Below, piece after piece: positions 34,895 through 46,533 of a stretch of 64,000 nt of DNA (position 1 is the stretch's first letter; every line of letters starts with the position of its first letter). The notes under the pieces are model-generated. The model made no database searches and had not been told where the DNA came from. It worked only from the letters and a program-made list of their open reading frames with translations. The translations under genes were made by a program, and so were the position numbers. Source of the stretch: Hordeum vulgare subsp. vulgare. Lineage: Eukaryota; Streptophyta; Magnoliopsida; Poales; Poaceae. The stretch is taken from contig NC_058518.1 in NCBI RefSeq assembly GCF_904849725.1, forward strand, positions 415,097,081 to 415,161,080. The letters run 5' to 3'.

Positions 34895-35353
34895 TTTTGG
34901 AATTATGCCCTAGAGGCAATAATAAATGTATAGTTATTATTATAATTCCTGTATCAAGATAATAGTTTATTATCCATGCTATAATTGTATTGAATGAAGA
35001 CTCATTTACATGTGTGGATACATAGACGAAACACCGTCCCTAGCATGCCTCTAGTTGGCTAGCCAGTTGATCGATGATAGTCAGTGTCTTCTGATTATGA
35101 ACAAGGTGTTGTTGCTTGATAACTGGGTCACGTCATTGGGAGAATCACGTGATGGACTAGACCCAAACTAATAGACGTAGCATGTTGATCGTGTCATTTT
35201 GTTGCTACTGTTTTCTGCGTGTCAAGTATTTATTCCTATGACCATGAGATCATATAACTCACTGACACCGGAGGAATGCTTTGTGTGTATCAAACGTCGC
35301 AACGTAACTGGGTGACTATAAAGATGCTCTACAGGTATCTCCGAAGGTGTTAG
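34895..35353 (+). repeat. BARE1-like 3' LTR, truncated to 459 bp
   Basis: Starts TTTTGG where the 5' LTR has TGTTGG, then matches 27772-28224 base for base as far as I can compare. The remaining 1.37 kb of LTR is missing and unrelated DNA follows after GGTGTTAG. Confidence 0.95.
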
Positions 35354-35976
35354 ACGCCGCGCCGGTCCGCCGCCCTGCAAGCTTCTTCTTCGTCTTCGAG
35401 CTCCCGGAACCGTCCGCCGCCTTCTTCTTGTCGGATGTTTTTCCTTTCTTCGACCACATCGCGACGGCACGAGACGGGACGGCGACGGCACGGGACGGCG
35501 CCGGTGCGACGCCACCCGTCGGCGTGGTCATCCGCGGCGGCAAGAAGAGGCTGCGCGCGAGGCCGACGGTCAGCGGAGCTCCGGCGGGTGGCGGCGCCAA
35601 CGCTCGCCGCGCTAGGGTTTTCGGTGGCGGCGGCGGGGGCGGGGGGGGGGGGGGGGGGGGGGGGGGCTCGCGGCTGTACAGCGGGGTGAGCGGGGTGCCG
35701 TCTGCGCGTCCATGGTGGCAGGGGCGCTGGCGCCGGCGCGCGCGGTGCGAAGGAGGAAGAAAGAGAGAAAGTTCGCGCGCGCGCTCGAGTCTGCCGCGCG
35801 CGGAAGTGTGCGCTCCAAATTTCCAGCGCGGGATGAGGCTATGGACAGTGCGCCCAACTTGTTTTAGTGCGCGCGCGGTTTTTGCGCGCCCGCTGGAGCA
35901 TCCCGCCGCGTCGCGCGCGCGCTAAAAAGGGATATTTTTGGGTGCGGCGCTTGTTTTGCGCTGCTGTTGGAGATGC
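35354..35976 (-). mobile_element. GC-rich fragment, probable PIF/Harbinger-type element end with start of its ORF
   Basis: Read on the minus strand, the fragment begins GAGCATCTCCAACAGCAGCG next to a TTA, resembling the terminal sequence of many grass Harbinger-like elements. GCGC-rich sequence follows, then an ATG at about 35713 (MDAQTAPRSPRCTAASP) running into poly-Pro encoded by a 26-C tract. A second basic frame contains KKGKTSDKKKAADGSGSSKT (near 35450). No transposase domain is visible. The left side ends abruptly at the truncated BARE1 LTR. It could instead be a captured gene 5' end or an assembly join; class assignment is tentative. Confidence 0.4.
35641..35666. repeat. 26-base G homopolymer
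   Basis: Uninterrupted G26 (C26 on the minus strand, poly-Pro in one frame), embedded in GGC/GGG-rich DNA. Such runs are prone to sequencing error and form G-quadruplexes. Confidence 0.9.
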
Positions 35977-36594
35977 TCTAACTTGCAATAGTTTTGAGGT
36001 ATTGATTTGAGTAATGTTTGGACTATTGGTGCCAAGAGCTTGACCCTATTAGTGATAGGTGTCGTATTTTGGGAAATTCGTGTGTTTTTCAAAAACTAAA
36101 AATTAGTTGGGAACTCTAGCTACTAAATTGATCGCTAACCTCTCGAGGGGTTGGAATATATAGAGTACCTTCACATTACCATGAGTCGATGATGCGCAAG
36201 GATAACCAAACCCCCAAACACACCTTTTCGGGGTACTTGTCTATTTGTGAATTTCCTAACTAGATAGAGAGTTACCAATAATAAGTGTATGAGTTCTTCG
36301 GACTAATGTGAGTATTCGGTTGTTGGCACTTCCACCATCCATATTTTGCTATCCTCTTCGGTACCGTACATTGCCCTTTCTCATCTTGAGAGTTGGTGCA
36401 AACTTCGCTGGTGCATCCAAACCCTTGGCATGATACGCTCTTCATCATAAGCCTCATTATATCTTTCCTCAAAACAGCCACCATACCTACCTATTAAGGC
36501 ATTTCCATAGCCTCTCCGAGATACATTGCCGTGCAACATCCACTATCTCATGACTTTATCTTCATGTCATACATGCTTTTGCTTGATAGAGGAG
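35977..36594 (+). mobile_element. Element II (Athila-type, +), left remnant of internal 3' region
   Basis: Non-coding sequence. The part from about 36270 matches, in reverse complement, the 3' non-coding region of Element III (about 39200-39400), including AAACAGCCACCATACCTACC at 36473-36492. It therefore belongs to a plus-strand Athila-type element whose continuation lies at 44409-46533, beyond Element III. Its 5' part is missing. No gene is seen. Confidence 0.6.
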
Positions 36595-38099
36595 TGCAAC
36601 ATCTTGAGCTTGCATTGGTTTTTCCCTTGAAGAGGAAAGGGTGATGCAGCACAGTAGCAGTAAGTGTTTCCCTCAGTTTGAGAACCAAGGTATCAATCCA
36701 GTAGGAGTATCAAGGCAAGTCTCCAAAGTACATGCGCAAAAACATCAAACTTGCACCCAACGCTACAAAGGGGTTGTCAATCCCTTCACGATTGATTGCA
36801 AGGTGAGATCTGAAGGCGGAAAGTGCAACAAAGTAAAAGTGTAGGGCTGAAAATATGATGTGAAGTAGACCCGGGGGCCATAGTGTTCACTAGAGGCTTC
36901 TCTCTTGATAGCAAGTATTACGGTGGGTGAACAAATTACCGTCGAGCAATTGATAGAACCGTGCAAAGTCATGATGATATCTAAGGCAATGATCATACAT
37001 ATAGGCATCACGTCCGAGACAAGTAGACCGATACTATCTGCATCTACTACTATTACTCCACACATCAACCGCTATCCATCATGCATCTAGTGTATTAAGT
37101 TCATGACAAACGGAATAACGCCATAAGCAAGATGACATGATGTAGAGGGATAAATTCATTCAATAATATAAACCCCATCTTTTTACCCTTGATGGCAACA
37201 ACATGATGCGTGCCTCGCTACCCCTTCTGTCACTGGGTGAGGACACCACACGGTATGAACCCAAAACCAAGCACTTCTCCCATTGCAAGAATTATAGATC
37301 AAGTTGGCCAAACGAAACCCACAACTCGAAGAGAATTATAAGGATATGAAATCATGCATATAAGAGATCAGAGGAAACTCAACTAAGATTCATAGATAAT
37401 CTGATCATAAATCCACAACTCATCGGATCTCGACAAACACACCGCAAAAGCAGATTACATCGGATAGATCTCCATGAAGATAATGGAGAACTTTGTTTTG
37501 AAGATCCAATAGAGAGAGAAGAAGCCATCTAGCTACTAGCTATGGGCCCGAAGGTCTATGGTGAACTACTCACGCATCATCGGAGAGGCAATGGTGTTGA
37601 TGAAGAAGCCCTCCGTGTCTGAATCCCCCCTCCGGCAGGGCACCAGAACGTGCCCCAGATGGGATCTTGCGGAGACACAAGCTTGCGGCGGCGGAAAAGT
37701 ATTTTCGTGGCTCTCTCCCAAGGTTTCAGATTTTTTTGGGGATTTATAGGCGGAAGAGGTAGGGCAAATGAGCCAAGGGGGGCCCACAAGCCTGCTAGGC
37801 GCACCCCCAGGCCGCACTAGGGGGCTTGTGCCTCCCCCGGGACCCTTTGCTTTGGTTCTCAAGCTCCCTGCATATCTTCTGTTCTGGAAAAATCATTCGA
37901 AGGTTTTTTTTCCGTTTGGACTCTGTTTGATATTCTCGTGTGAAATAGGTCAAAAACACGGAAAAAACAGGAACTGACACTTGGCACTGAGTTAATAAGT
38001 TAGTCCCAAAAAAGATATAAAATGCATACAAAACATCCAAAGTTGACAAGATAATAGCATGGGACCATAAAAAATTATAGATACGTTGGAGACGTATCA
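36595..38099 (-). repeat. Element III 3' LTR
   Basis: 1505 bp. On the minus strand it starts TGATACGTCTCCAACGTATC (38099) and ends ...GATGTTGCA (36595). It contains a hairpin at 37780-37832 and a minus-strand TATA-like CCTATAAATC at 37740-37750, in the same order as the other Athila-type LTRs here. Confidence 0.88.
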
Positions 38100-38114
38100 A
38101 GCATCCCCAAGTTT
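38100..38114 (-). other. Polypurine tract of Element III
   Basis: The minus strand reads AAACTTGGGGATGCT directly before the LTR terminus TGATACG. A CTCGAGGACGAG stem lies at 38123-38134 just upstream of it. Confidence 0.85.
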
Positions 38115-40892
38115 AACTCGTGCTCGTCCTCGAGTAGGGAAGTGATAGAGACTGAATTTTTGATGTGGAATGCTACCTAACATATTTTTCCTTTGCAACT
38201 TCTTTAATGTGACATGAATGTTCAGATCCGTAAGATTCAAAACAATAGTTTGCTATTGACATGAAAACAATAATACTTCAAGAAAACTAGCAAGGTAACC
38301 ATGAACTTTTGAAATAACAAGGCCAAAGAAAGTTATCCCTACAAAATCATATAGTCTCGCTATGCTCCATCATCCCCACATAACGAATTTAAATCATGCA
38401 CAACCCTGGTATTGGCCAAGTAATTGTTTTCGCACTCTTACTTTCTCAAACCTTTTTCAACTCTCACGCAATACATGAGCGTGAGCCATGGATATAACAC
38501 TATAGGTGGAATAGAGTGTGGTGGAGGTTGTGAGGCAAAAAGGAGGAGATGGTCACATCGACTCGGCGTATCAACGGGCTATGGAGATGCCCATCAATAG
38601 ATATCAAATCGAATGAGTAGGGATTACCATGCAACTGATGCACTTAGAGCTATAAGTGTATGAAAGCTCAAAAGGAGAACTAGTGGTTGTGCACCCAACC
38701 TGCTTGCTCACGAAGACCTAGGGCAATTTTGAGGAAGCCCATCATTGGAATATACAAGCCAATTTATATAATGAAGATTCCCACTAGTATATGGTGGTGA
38801 CAAAACAAGAGACTCTCAATCATGAAGAACATGGTGCTATTATGAAGCACAAGTGTGGAAAAAGATAGTAGCATTGTCCCTTCTTTCTTTTTCTCTTTTT
38901 TTTGTTTAGGCTCTTCGGTCTCTTTTCATTTTTTCCTTTTTTTTGGTGGGCATCTTTGGCCTCTTTTCATTTTTCCTCACATGGGACAATGCTCTAATAA
39001 TGATGATCATCACACTTTTATTTACTCACAACTCAACACTCAGAGCAATGATGACTCTATAGAAAATGCCTCCGGCAGTGTACCGGGATGTGCAATGATC
39101 TAGCTTTGCGTATGACATTGAAACATCTTGCTAGCTATCTTACATCATGCAATGGCAATATGTAAGTGACGGCACAAGTCATGAGACGGAACGGTGGGAG
39201 TTGCATGGAAATATATCTCGGAATGGCTATGAAAAGGCCATAATAGGTAGGTATGGTGGCTGTTTTGAGGAAGGTATATGGTGGTTTTGTGCACCGGCTA
39301 AAGTTGCGCGGCACTAGAGAAGCTAGCAATGGTGGAAGGTGAAAGTGCATCTATACCATGGACTCACATTAGTCATGAATAACTCATATACTTATTGCGA
39401 AAGTTTTATTAGTAATCGAAACAAAGTGCTAAACACATACTCCTAGGGGAAGGGTTGGTAGGTGTTAACCATCGCGCGATCCCGACCACAACACAAAGGA
39501 TAACAATCAATAAATCAATTATGCTCCGACTTCCTAACATAGTGGTTCACCATACGTGCATGCTATGGGAATCACTAACTTCAACGCAAGTATTTCTAGA
39601 TTCACAACATCCTACTAACATGACTCTAATATTACCAAATACATGTCTCAAAACTAATTGAGAGGAATCAAACTTCTCTTTCTAATCAATGTACATGAAT
39701 ATGGAAGTTTTTATTATATCCTCTTTGGATGCCTATCAACTTTAGGACTACTTTCATAGCACAAGCCAATTACCAAGTTACTCAGAGAGAGCACTCTCAA
39801 AAAGATATAAGTGAAGATCGAGAGTTCTTATTTCTCCAAAATATGACACCGCCGTGCTCTAAAAAGATCTAAGTGAGGCACTAGAGCAAATTTATCTAGC
39901 TCAAAAGATATAGGTGAAGCACATGCGAGCTAGATTGTCTAACTCAAAAGATATAATCGAAGCTCAAAGAGTATTTTAGAAAATTCACGATGCGTGTGTG
40001 TCTCTCTCAAAAAGGTGTGCATCAAGTATGATTGTGACACAACAAAAAGAAAAGACTCCTATAATACACGACGCTCCAAGCAAAACACATATCATGTGGT
40101 GAATAAAATTATAGCTCCAAGTAATGTTACCGATAGATTGAAGACGAAAGAGGGGATGCCTTCCCGGGGCATCCCCAAGCTTAGGCTTTTTGGTGTCCTT
40201 GAATTTGGCTTGGGATGCCTTGGGCATAGCCAAGCTTGAGCTCTTTCCAATCTTTATCCCATTGTCCATGAGAACATCACCCAAAACTCGAAAACTTCAC
40301 AACACAAAACTTAAACAGAAACTCGTGATATCATTAGCACAAGAAAACAAACTACCAACTCTTTAGGTAATGTAGCAAACTTTATTTCTATTTATATTGG
40401 TGTTATATTACTGTATTCTCACTTTTCCATGGCTAGTACCCCCCGATACTATCCATAGTTTCATCAAAATAAGCAATCAACCAACAAAAACAGAACCTGT
40501 CAAAAACGGACCAGTTTGTAGCAATCTGTATACTTCGTATACTTCTGGTATCTCAACAGTTCTGAACAATTATGAAACTTTGGGGAATTGGCATATCAAC
40601 CAGCAGCAAAAAGAATCAACTCAAAAGCTCTTTCTGGATAAAAATGAAAAATAATTTCGTGAGCAAAAAGTTTCTGTGTTTTTCAGCAAGATCAAACAAC
40701 CATCACCAAAACTAGTCATAAAGGTTTTACTTGGCACAGACACAAAAAGAAACACAAAAAGCACAATCATAACAGAATTATGATGGTGTGGACACAACAA
40801 AATAGAAACCAAAAAGCAAATACAAATTCATTGGGTTGTCTCCCAACAAGCGCTATTGTTTAACGCCCTTAGCTAGGCATAAGGCGATAGAA
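38115..40892 (-). other. Element III 3' non-coding region
   Basis: About 2.8 kb with no supported gene, largely homologous to 50317-53012 of Element IV. It holds a hairpin GGGGATGCC/GGCATCCCC with an adjoining second copy of the polypurine-tract-like AAGCTTGGGGATGCC (40152-40185, minus). It also holds a long minus-strand purine-rich tract (38874-38975), the shared GGTAGGTATGGTGGCTG block (39246-39262) and a TTGGG/CCCAA stem (40831-40846). Confidence 0.7.
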
Positions 40893-42968
40893 TCACGTAT
40901 CGTCGTCTTTGGTGCTCAAACCATAAGTAGCCCTCATCATGGATTCATAAGACAGTATTATTTTCTTTCTAGGAAAATGTTCCATGCCCTTCTTTAATGG
41001 AAATTGAAATCTAATATTCCCTTCCTTCATATCGATGACAGCACCAATAGTCCTTAGGAAAGGTCTACCAAGAATGATAGGACACGTCAGATTGCAATCA
41101 ATATCAAGCACAATGAAATCCACGGGTACATAGTTCCTATTTGCAATAATAAGAACATCATTGATCCTTCCCATAGGTTTCTTAACAGTAGAATCCACAA
41201 GATGCAAATTAAGAGAGCACTCATCAATCCCATTGAAGCCTAGAACATCACATAAAGACTTTGGAATCGCGGAAACACTAGCACCCAAAACACACAAAGC
41301 ATTGCATTCATAGTTTTTGATCTTGATTTGGATAGTAGGTTCCCACTCATCATTAAGTTTTCCAGGAATAGAAACTTCCAACTCAAGTTTCTCTTCAAGA
41401 GATTTCATCATAGCATCGACGATATGATCGGTAAAGGCCTTGTTTTGGCTATAAGCGTGTGGAGAGTTTAGCATGGATTGCATCAAGGAAATACATTCAA
41501 TCAAAGAGCAACTATCATAATTGAATTCCTTGAAATCCAAAGTTGTAATTTCATTACTACTCATAGTTTTGATATCCTCTACTCCACTTTCAATGCTTTT
41601 AGCATCAAGATAGATAGACTCCGAATCATTGGGGCGTTTCTCAACCAAGCTGGATTCATATCCAGCCCCATTATCATTAGGTTTGACACTAGAAAACAAG
41701 GATTCAATGGGAGTCACACCAAGCACTTTAAGATCTTCGTGATTCTCATCACGAGAACACGCCTTTTTAAGCCATTCATGTCTAGCACGAATTTGGGCGG
41801 TTCTTTCTTTACTGTCATTCATGGAAACACGCATAGCTTTCAAAGTTTCATCCATATTGATCTTGGGAGGAGCACATCTCAATTTCAAAGCATCAATATC
41901 AATAGACATTCTATCAACGCTCCTAGCCAAATCATCAATTTTGAGCAGTTTTTCTTCTATGGATGCATTGAAAATCTTTTGCGAGTTGATAAACTCTTTA
42001 ATATTACTCTCTAGATCAGAGGGTAATTTATTGTAATTTCCATGAGTATTGTTGTAGGAATTGCCAAAGTTATTAGAGGGATTACTAGGAAAAGGCCTAG
42101 GAATATAGTTTCCTCTAAAAGCATTGTTGTTGCCAAAATAATTCCTACCAACAAAATTGACATCCAAGCTGTCAGTGCTACTCTCAATCAAGGAAGACAA
42201 GGGCATATCATTTGGATCTAAAGGAGCACCTTTACTAGCAAACATTTTCATTAACTCATCCATCTTAGCACTCAGAGAGTTAATTTATTCTATAGCATGC
42301 ACTTTTTTAGTAGTAGGTGACCTTTCAGTGTGCCACTGAGAATAGTTTGTCATGATATTGTCTAGGACTTTTGTGGCTTCTACTAATGTGATTTCCATGA
42401 AAGTTCCACCGGAGGCGGAGTCCAAGATATTTCTAGAAGCAAAATTCAAACCAACAAAGAAGATTTGTATAATCATCCAAACACTCAAGCCATGAGCGGG
42501 ACAATTTCTAATCATCAATTTCATTCTATCCCAAGATTGTGCAACATGTTCATGATCTAGTTGCTTAAAATTCATGATATCATTACGGAGAGAGATAATC
42601 TTAGCCGATGGAAAATACTTGGATATATAAGCATCTTTGCACTTGTTCCAAGAATCAATACTATTTTTGGGCAAAGATGAAAACCAAGTTTTTGCTCGAT
42701 CTCGCAATGAGAACGGAAATAGCTTCAATTTAATCACATCATTATCCACATCTTTCTTCTTTTTCATATCACATAACTCAATGAAGGTATTAAGATGGGA
42801 TGCGACATCTTCACTAGGAAGGCCGGACAATTGCTCTTTCATAACAGGATTCAGCAAAGCAGCATTGATTTCATATGATTCCGCACTAGTGGCGGGAGCA
42901 ATCGGAGTACTAATAAAATCATTATTATTAGTATTCGAGAAGTCACAAAGTTTGGTGTTTTCAGACAT
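40893..42968 (-). pseudogene. Element III gag-protease, one premature stop, protease active site lost
   Basis: The frame starts at the ATG at 42968-42966 (context GTCACCATGTCT), not at the upstream 43154 codon, because the sequence before it matches the untranslated leader of Element IV. It runs 691 codons with a single TAA near 42285-42287. Gag features are KLKLFPFSLRDRAKTWFSSL, KYFPSAKIISLRNDIMNFKQ and a downstream SNNFGNSYNN-like low-complexity part. The C-terminal retropepsin domain has CPIILGRPFLRTIGAVIDM and LHLVDSTVKKPMGRINDVLI. However, the catalytic triplet reads VLG at residue 560 where DLG is expected, a GAT-to-GTT change at 41289-41291. The protease is therefore predicted inactive. 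No pol follows. Confidence 0.9.
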
Positions 42969-43162
42969 GGTGACCTCAGCAAGCAGACAAGCACACAAGC
43001 GAACAGAAAGCAAGCGAAAGAAAAGGGAAAACAAAAAAGGCGAATATTCTTTTTTTCGTAATTTTTGTTTTTCAGAGGTGGGGGAGCGGAAAACGAGAGG
43101 CAAAAAAGTAAATGTAAGAGATGAGTTTGTGACAGTTACTTGGATAAGCTTCACTTAGAATA

Positions 43163-43293
43163 ATCCCCGGTGCGAGAAATTGACATGTTGGAAGAAGACT
43201 ATTCTTGACTTGATGCTCCCCAGCAACGGCGCCAGAAATTGGCACGTTGACAGGAGACTATTCTTGACTTGATCCTCCCCAGCAACGACGCCA
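43163..43293 (-). repeat. Tandem array of three primer-binding-site copies in Element III
   Basis: On the minus strand TGGCGTCGTTGCTGGGGA (43293-43276) follows the LTR. A better match to tRNA-Asp, TGGCGCCGTTGCTGGGGA, lies 59 bp further in (43234-43217). A deleted third copy (TCTCGCACCGGGGA) is near 43163-43176. The intervening ACTATTCTTGACTTGAT unit is repeated with the first two. Confidence 0.85.
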
Positions 43294-43304
43294 GAAATTC
43301 TTCT

Positions 43305-44408
43305 TGCTACCTCTTGAGCTTGCCTTGGTTTTTCCCTTGAAGAAGAAAGGGTGATGCAGCACAGCAACAGTAAGTATTTCCCTCAGTTTGAGAACCAAGG
43401 TATCAACCCACTAGGAGTATCAAGGCAAGTCTCCAAAGTACGTGTGCAAAAACAGCAAACTTGCACCCAATGCTACAAAGGGATTGTCAATCCCTTCACG
43501 ATTGATTGCAAGGTGAGATATGAAGGCGGAAAGTGCAACAAAGTAAAAGTGTAGGGCTGAAAATATGATGTGAAGTAGACCCGGGGGCCACAGTGTTCAC
43601 TAGAGGCTTCTCTCATGATATCAAGTATTACGGTGGGTGAACGAATTAGCATCGAGCAATTGATAGAACCGCCCAAAGTCATGACGATATCTAAGGCAAT
43701 GATCATACATATAGGCATCACATATGATACAAGTAGACTGATACTGTCTGCATCTACTACTATTACTTCACACATCGACCGCTATCCAGCATGCATCTAG
43801 TGTATTAAGTTCATGACAAACAGAGTAACGCCTTAAGCAAGATGACATGATGTAGAGGGATAAATTCATGCAATAGATATAAACCCCATCTTTTTACCCT
43901 TGATGGCAACAACACGATGCGTGCCTCGCTACCCCTTCTGTCAATGGGTGAGGACACCGCACGGTATGAACCCAAAACCAAACACTTCTCCCATTGCAAG
44001 AATTATAGATGAAGTTGGCCAAACGAAACCCACAACTCGAAGAGAATTACAAGGATATGAAATCATGCATATAAGAGATCAGAGGAAACTCAAATAAGAT
44101 TCATAGATAATCTGATCATAAATCCACAATTCATCGGATCTCGACAAACACACTGCAAAAGAAGATTACTTCAGATAGATCTCCATGAAGATCATGGAGA
44201 ACTTTGTATTGAAGATCAAAGAGAGAGAAGAATCCATCTAGCTACTAGCTATGGACCCGAAGGTCTGTGGTGAACTACTCATGCATCATCGGAGAGGCAA
44301 TGGTGTTGATGAAGAAGCCCTCCGTGTTCGAATCCCCCCTCCGGCAGGGCACCAGAACATGCCCTAGATGGGATCTTGCGGAGATAGAAGCTTGCGGCGG
44401 CGGAAAAG
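43305..44408 (-). repeat. Element III 5' LTR, lacking its first 399 bp
   Basis: Matches 36595-37700 of the 3' LTR and stops after GGCGGCGGAAAAG. Element II sequence follows at 44409. The missing part includes the hairpin and TATA region, so this LTR has no promoter. Confidence 0.88.
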
Positions 44409-44889
44409 CTTCCTTCCCCATCATTATTATCTTCGCCATCCTAAGTGCCAACATATCTTGCTTACGCTCATCCATTGCATGGTTGCTCAAAGTCAAAAGG
44501 GAGAGGATCATTTTGACTTGTGCCTGACTAGTGGTCTGGGGATGAGTCAAAATAAGATTTCAAAGGAGACCAAGTGTAAGGTTTAGTAGATTGAGTTCTC
44601 AATTAAAAATATATATTTTATGCTCTAAACCCATTTCCCACTTCTGGCACGCAAACACCATTTGGAGATATTCGAGTCACGGACAGCGAGAGCTCTTGCA
44701 CCTTTATGTTCTTACTTTGCTAATTTCAATACTAAATATATACTCTTGCTTGTTATTGTCTTGACTTGAATTGCATATCTCAGTTGCTTTACTTTGAAGT
44801 TCTTATATGTGTGTTATTATGTCATCACATAAATTATTGAGTTATCATTTACCTACTCGAGGACGAGCGGGAAATAAGTTTGGGGATGT
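44409..44889 (+). other. Element II internal 3' end, with AGGA-loop stem and polypurine tract
   Basis: AT-rich non-coding sequence. CTCGAGGACGAG at 44856-44867 can form the AGGA-loop stem, and ATAAGTTTGGGGATGT at 44874-44889 is the polypurine tract before the LTR. No gene is seen. Confidence 0.7.
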
Positions 44890-46533
44890 TGATACGTCCC
44901 AAACGTATCTATAATTTCTGTGTGTTCCATGATCTTTTGGGTGACATTGTTATATGTTTTGCTAGACTTTTATATCTTTTTACACATATTTGGACTAACC
45001 TACTAACTCATGGCACCCAGTGCCAGTTTCTGTCAGCTGATGTCTTTTTTGCACGGGCTTTTACCCAATTTTCTGGAGCCCCAAAAATCCCAAGAAAAAT
45101 ATATAAAAATCAGCACACCAGAAGCTTCACGAATCTCGAAAGGGGGCCAGAGGGCTGCCAAGGGCCGCCCAGGCGACCTGTGGGCACGACCCACCCCTAG
45201 GCCGCGCCAGGAGGCCGCCTGGGTGGGTCCCATGCCCAATGGTGCCCTCCTTTCGCCCATATTTACCCCTTGATGAGGAAAACCCTATAGGGGATCAAGA
45301 ATCATGAATTTATCCATCATTCCGCCGCCGCAGCGCTTCCGAGATTGGGAGCGTCAGGAGACCTGTTCCCGGCACCCTGTCGGAGGGAGGATTGACCTCC
45401 AGGAGCTTCTCCACCGCCATGGACGCTTCTCCGACGTGCTGTGAGTAGTCCTCCTTGGACCATGAGTCCATGACCAGTAGCTATGTGATGTCTTCTCTCC
45501 AATCTTGTGCTCCCATTATTAGTCCTTGTGAGCTGCCCTACATGATCAAGGCACCTATGTAATTTTCATGCTATTGCTATGCTCGGTTTGTTGGGATCCG
45601 ATGGATTATGAGATTATGTTCAGATTGTTATGAGTTATATATTTAGTTATCCTTTTATATTATTTTCTTTAGTGATTCATGCATGTTCTCCGTTGCTTTG
45701 TATTGCTTTGGCCGATTAGTAGATTGCAACTCCAAGAGGGAGCGTTATGCATGATTGTGGGTTCATGCCCCCTGATGTCTAGCTTGAGTGACAGAAACAA
45801 GAGACTAGGGGATGTGCAGTTGCCACCAGGGATAAAAAAACGGTGCTTGTGACCACGGTTGCAAGGATTGTTTGCCTTACACATAGTTCGTTAATGCAAT
45901 TGTCCATTGCTTTGAGTTTACACTTTGGGTGGGGCCCGCAACTTAATACTAGCGAGGTGTTTTGGATAGATATCTCAAGTTGGATGATTAGTAAGTAGAT
46001 GCTGATGAATAAATGGTCCACTTGTCTTGGCATACTGCCCATTACTATTGAGGCTCTAACTTTCAAGTAGCATAATTAGCATTGCGGTGCGTTCATAATT
46101 CTGTCAATTGCCCAGCTGTAATTTGTTTACCCAAGCATAGTTTTTTATCGTCTTTTGGGAGAGAGACATCACTAGTGAATATCATGTGACTCAGGTCCAT
46201 ATCACCACCATTGCTTACACCTCCACCATTTACCGCTTTATTTACTTTTTTGTTGCAATCACTATTACTTTTCCCGCTTGTGTTTTGATCCTTTGTAAAC
46301 TACAAGCCCGGAGAGATTGACAACCTCTTTGTACCTGTTGGGAGCAAAGTTATTTGTGTGTGTGCAGGTCCACGTCTTCTGCTAGCCCCAGGGTGGGAGG
46401 CACCTACTTGTTGATCCTAGGAATCCTCCTGGTTCAATAAACCTTACAGTCTCCATGTAAGGGAAAACTTGCTGCTAACGACATCTCAACCTTCCACTTG
46501 GGGTAACCAACGAGGAGAGAAGTATATACATCA
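44890..46533 (+). repeat. Element II 3' LTR
   Basis: Starts TGATACGTCCCAAACGTATC and probably ends ...TATACATCA (46533), about 1644 bp. It contains a GC-rich block with partial inverted repeats (about 45150-45225). Because the 5' part of Element II is gone, the duplication (TATCG at 46534-46538) cannot be confirmed and the 3' end is by analogy. Confidence 0.75.

Larger units (their letters stand above)
27766..35353 (+). mobile_element. BARE1/Angela/WIS-type Copia element, young, 3' LTR truncated
   Basis: Complete 5' LTR (27766-29591), tRNA-iMet primer site, 1.26-kb leader, open 1326-aa polyprotein, polypurine tract and the first 459 bp of the 3' LTR (34895-35353). By eye the shared LTR stretch differs at only one base (TG to TT at the 3' LTR terminus), so insertion was recent. 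At 35354 the LTR stops mid-sequence and GC-rich Harbinger-like DNA begins. AATAC (27761-27765) precedes the 5' LTR, but its right-hand duplicate cannot be tested. Confidence 0.95.
36595..44408 (-). mobile_element. Element III: Athila-type gag-protease element, no reverse transcriptase, 5' LTR truncated
   Basis: Minus-strand element with a full 3' LTR (36595-38099), polypurine tract, 2.8-kb 3' non-coding region, gag-protease (42968-40893), tandem primer-site copies (43163-43293) and a 5' LTR (43305-44408). The 5' LTR lacks its first 399 bp, corresponding to 37701-38099. No reverse transcriptase or integrase sequence is present. It interrupts Element II. The bases flanking the truncated side do not match AGGAG at 36590-36594, as expected after a deletion. 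Confidence 0.85.

Noticed and set aside
35347..35925. 192-codon plus-strand ORF with a polyglycine run
   Set aside because: Polyglycine comes from the G26 tract and the frame starts in BARE1 LTR sequence across the junction; not a real gene.
41478..42014. Plus-strand 178-codon ORF
   Set aside because: Exact shadow of the Element III gag frame on the opposite strand.
43155..43367. Upstream extension of Element III gag beyond the ATG at 42968
   Set aside because: The sequence is homologous to the untranslated leader of Element IV and its translation is low-complexity hydrophobic; the ATG at 42968 has a better context.
45033..45273. ORFs around the GC-rich block of the Element II LTR
   Set aside because: Within LTR U3/R; GC-rich sequence keeps several frames open; no motif.
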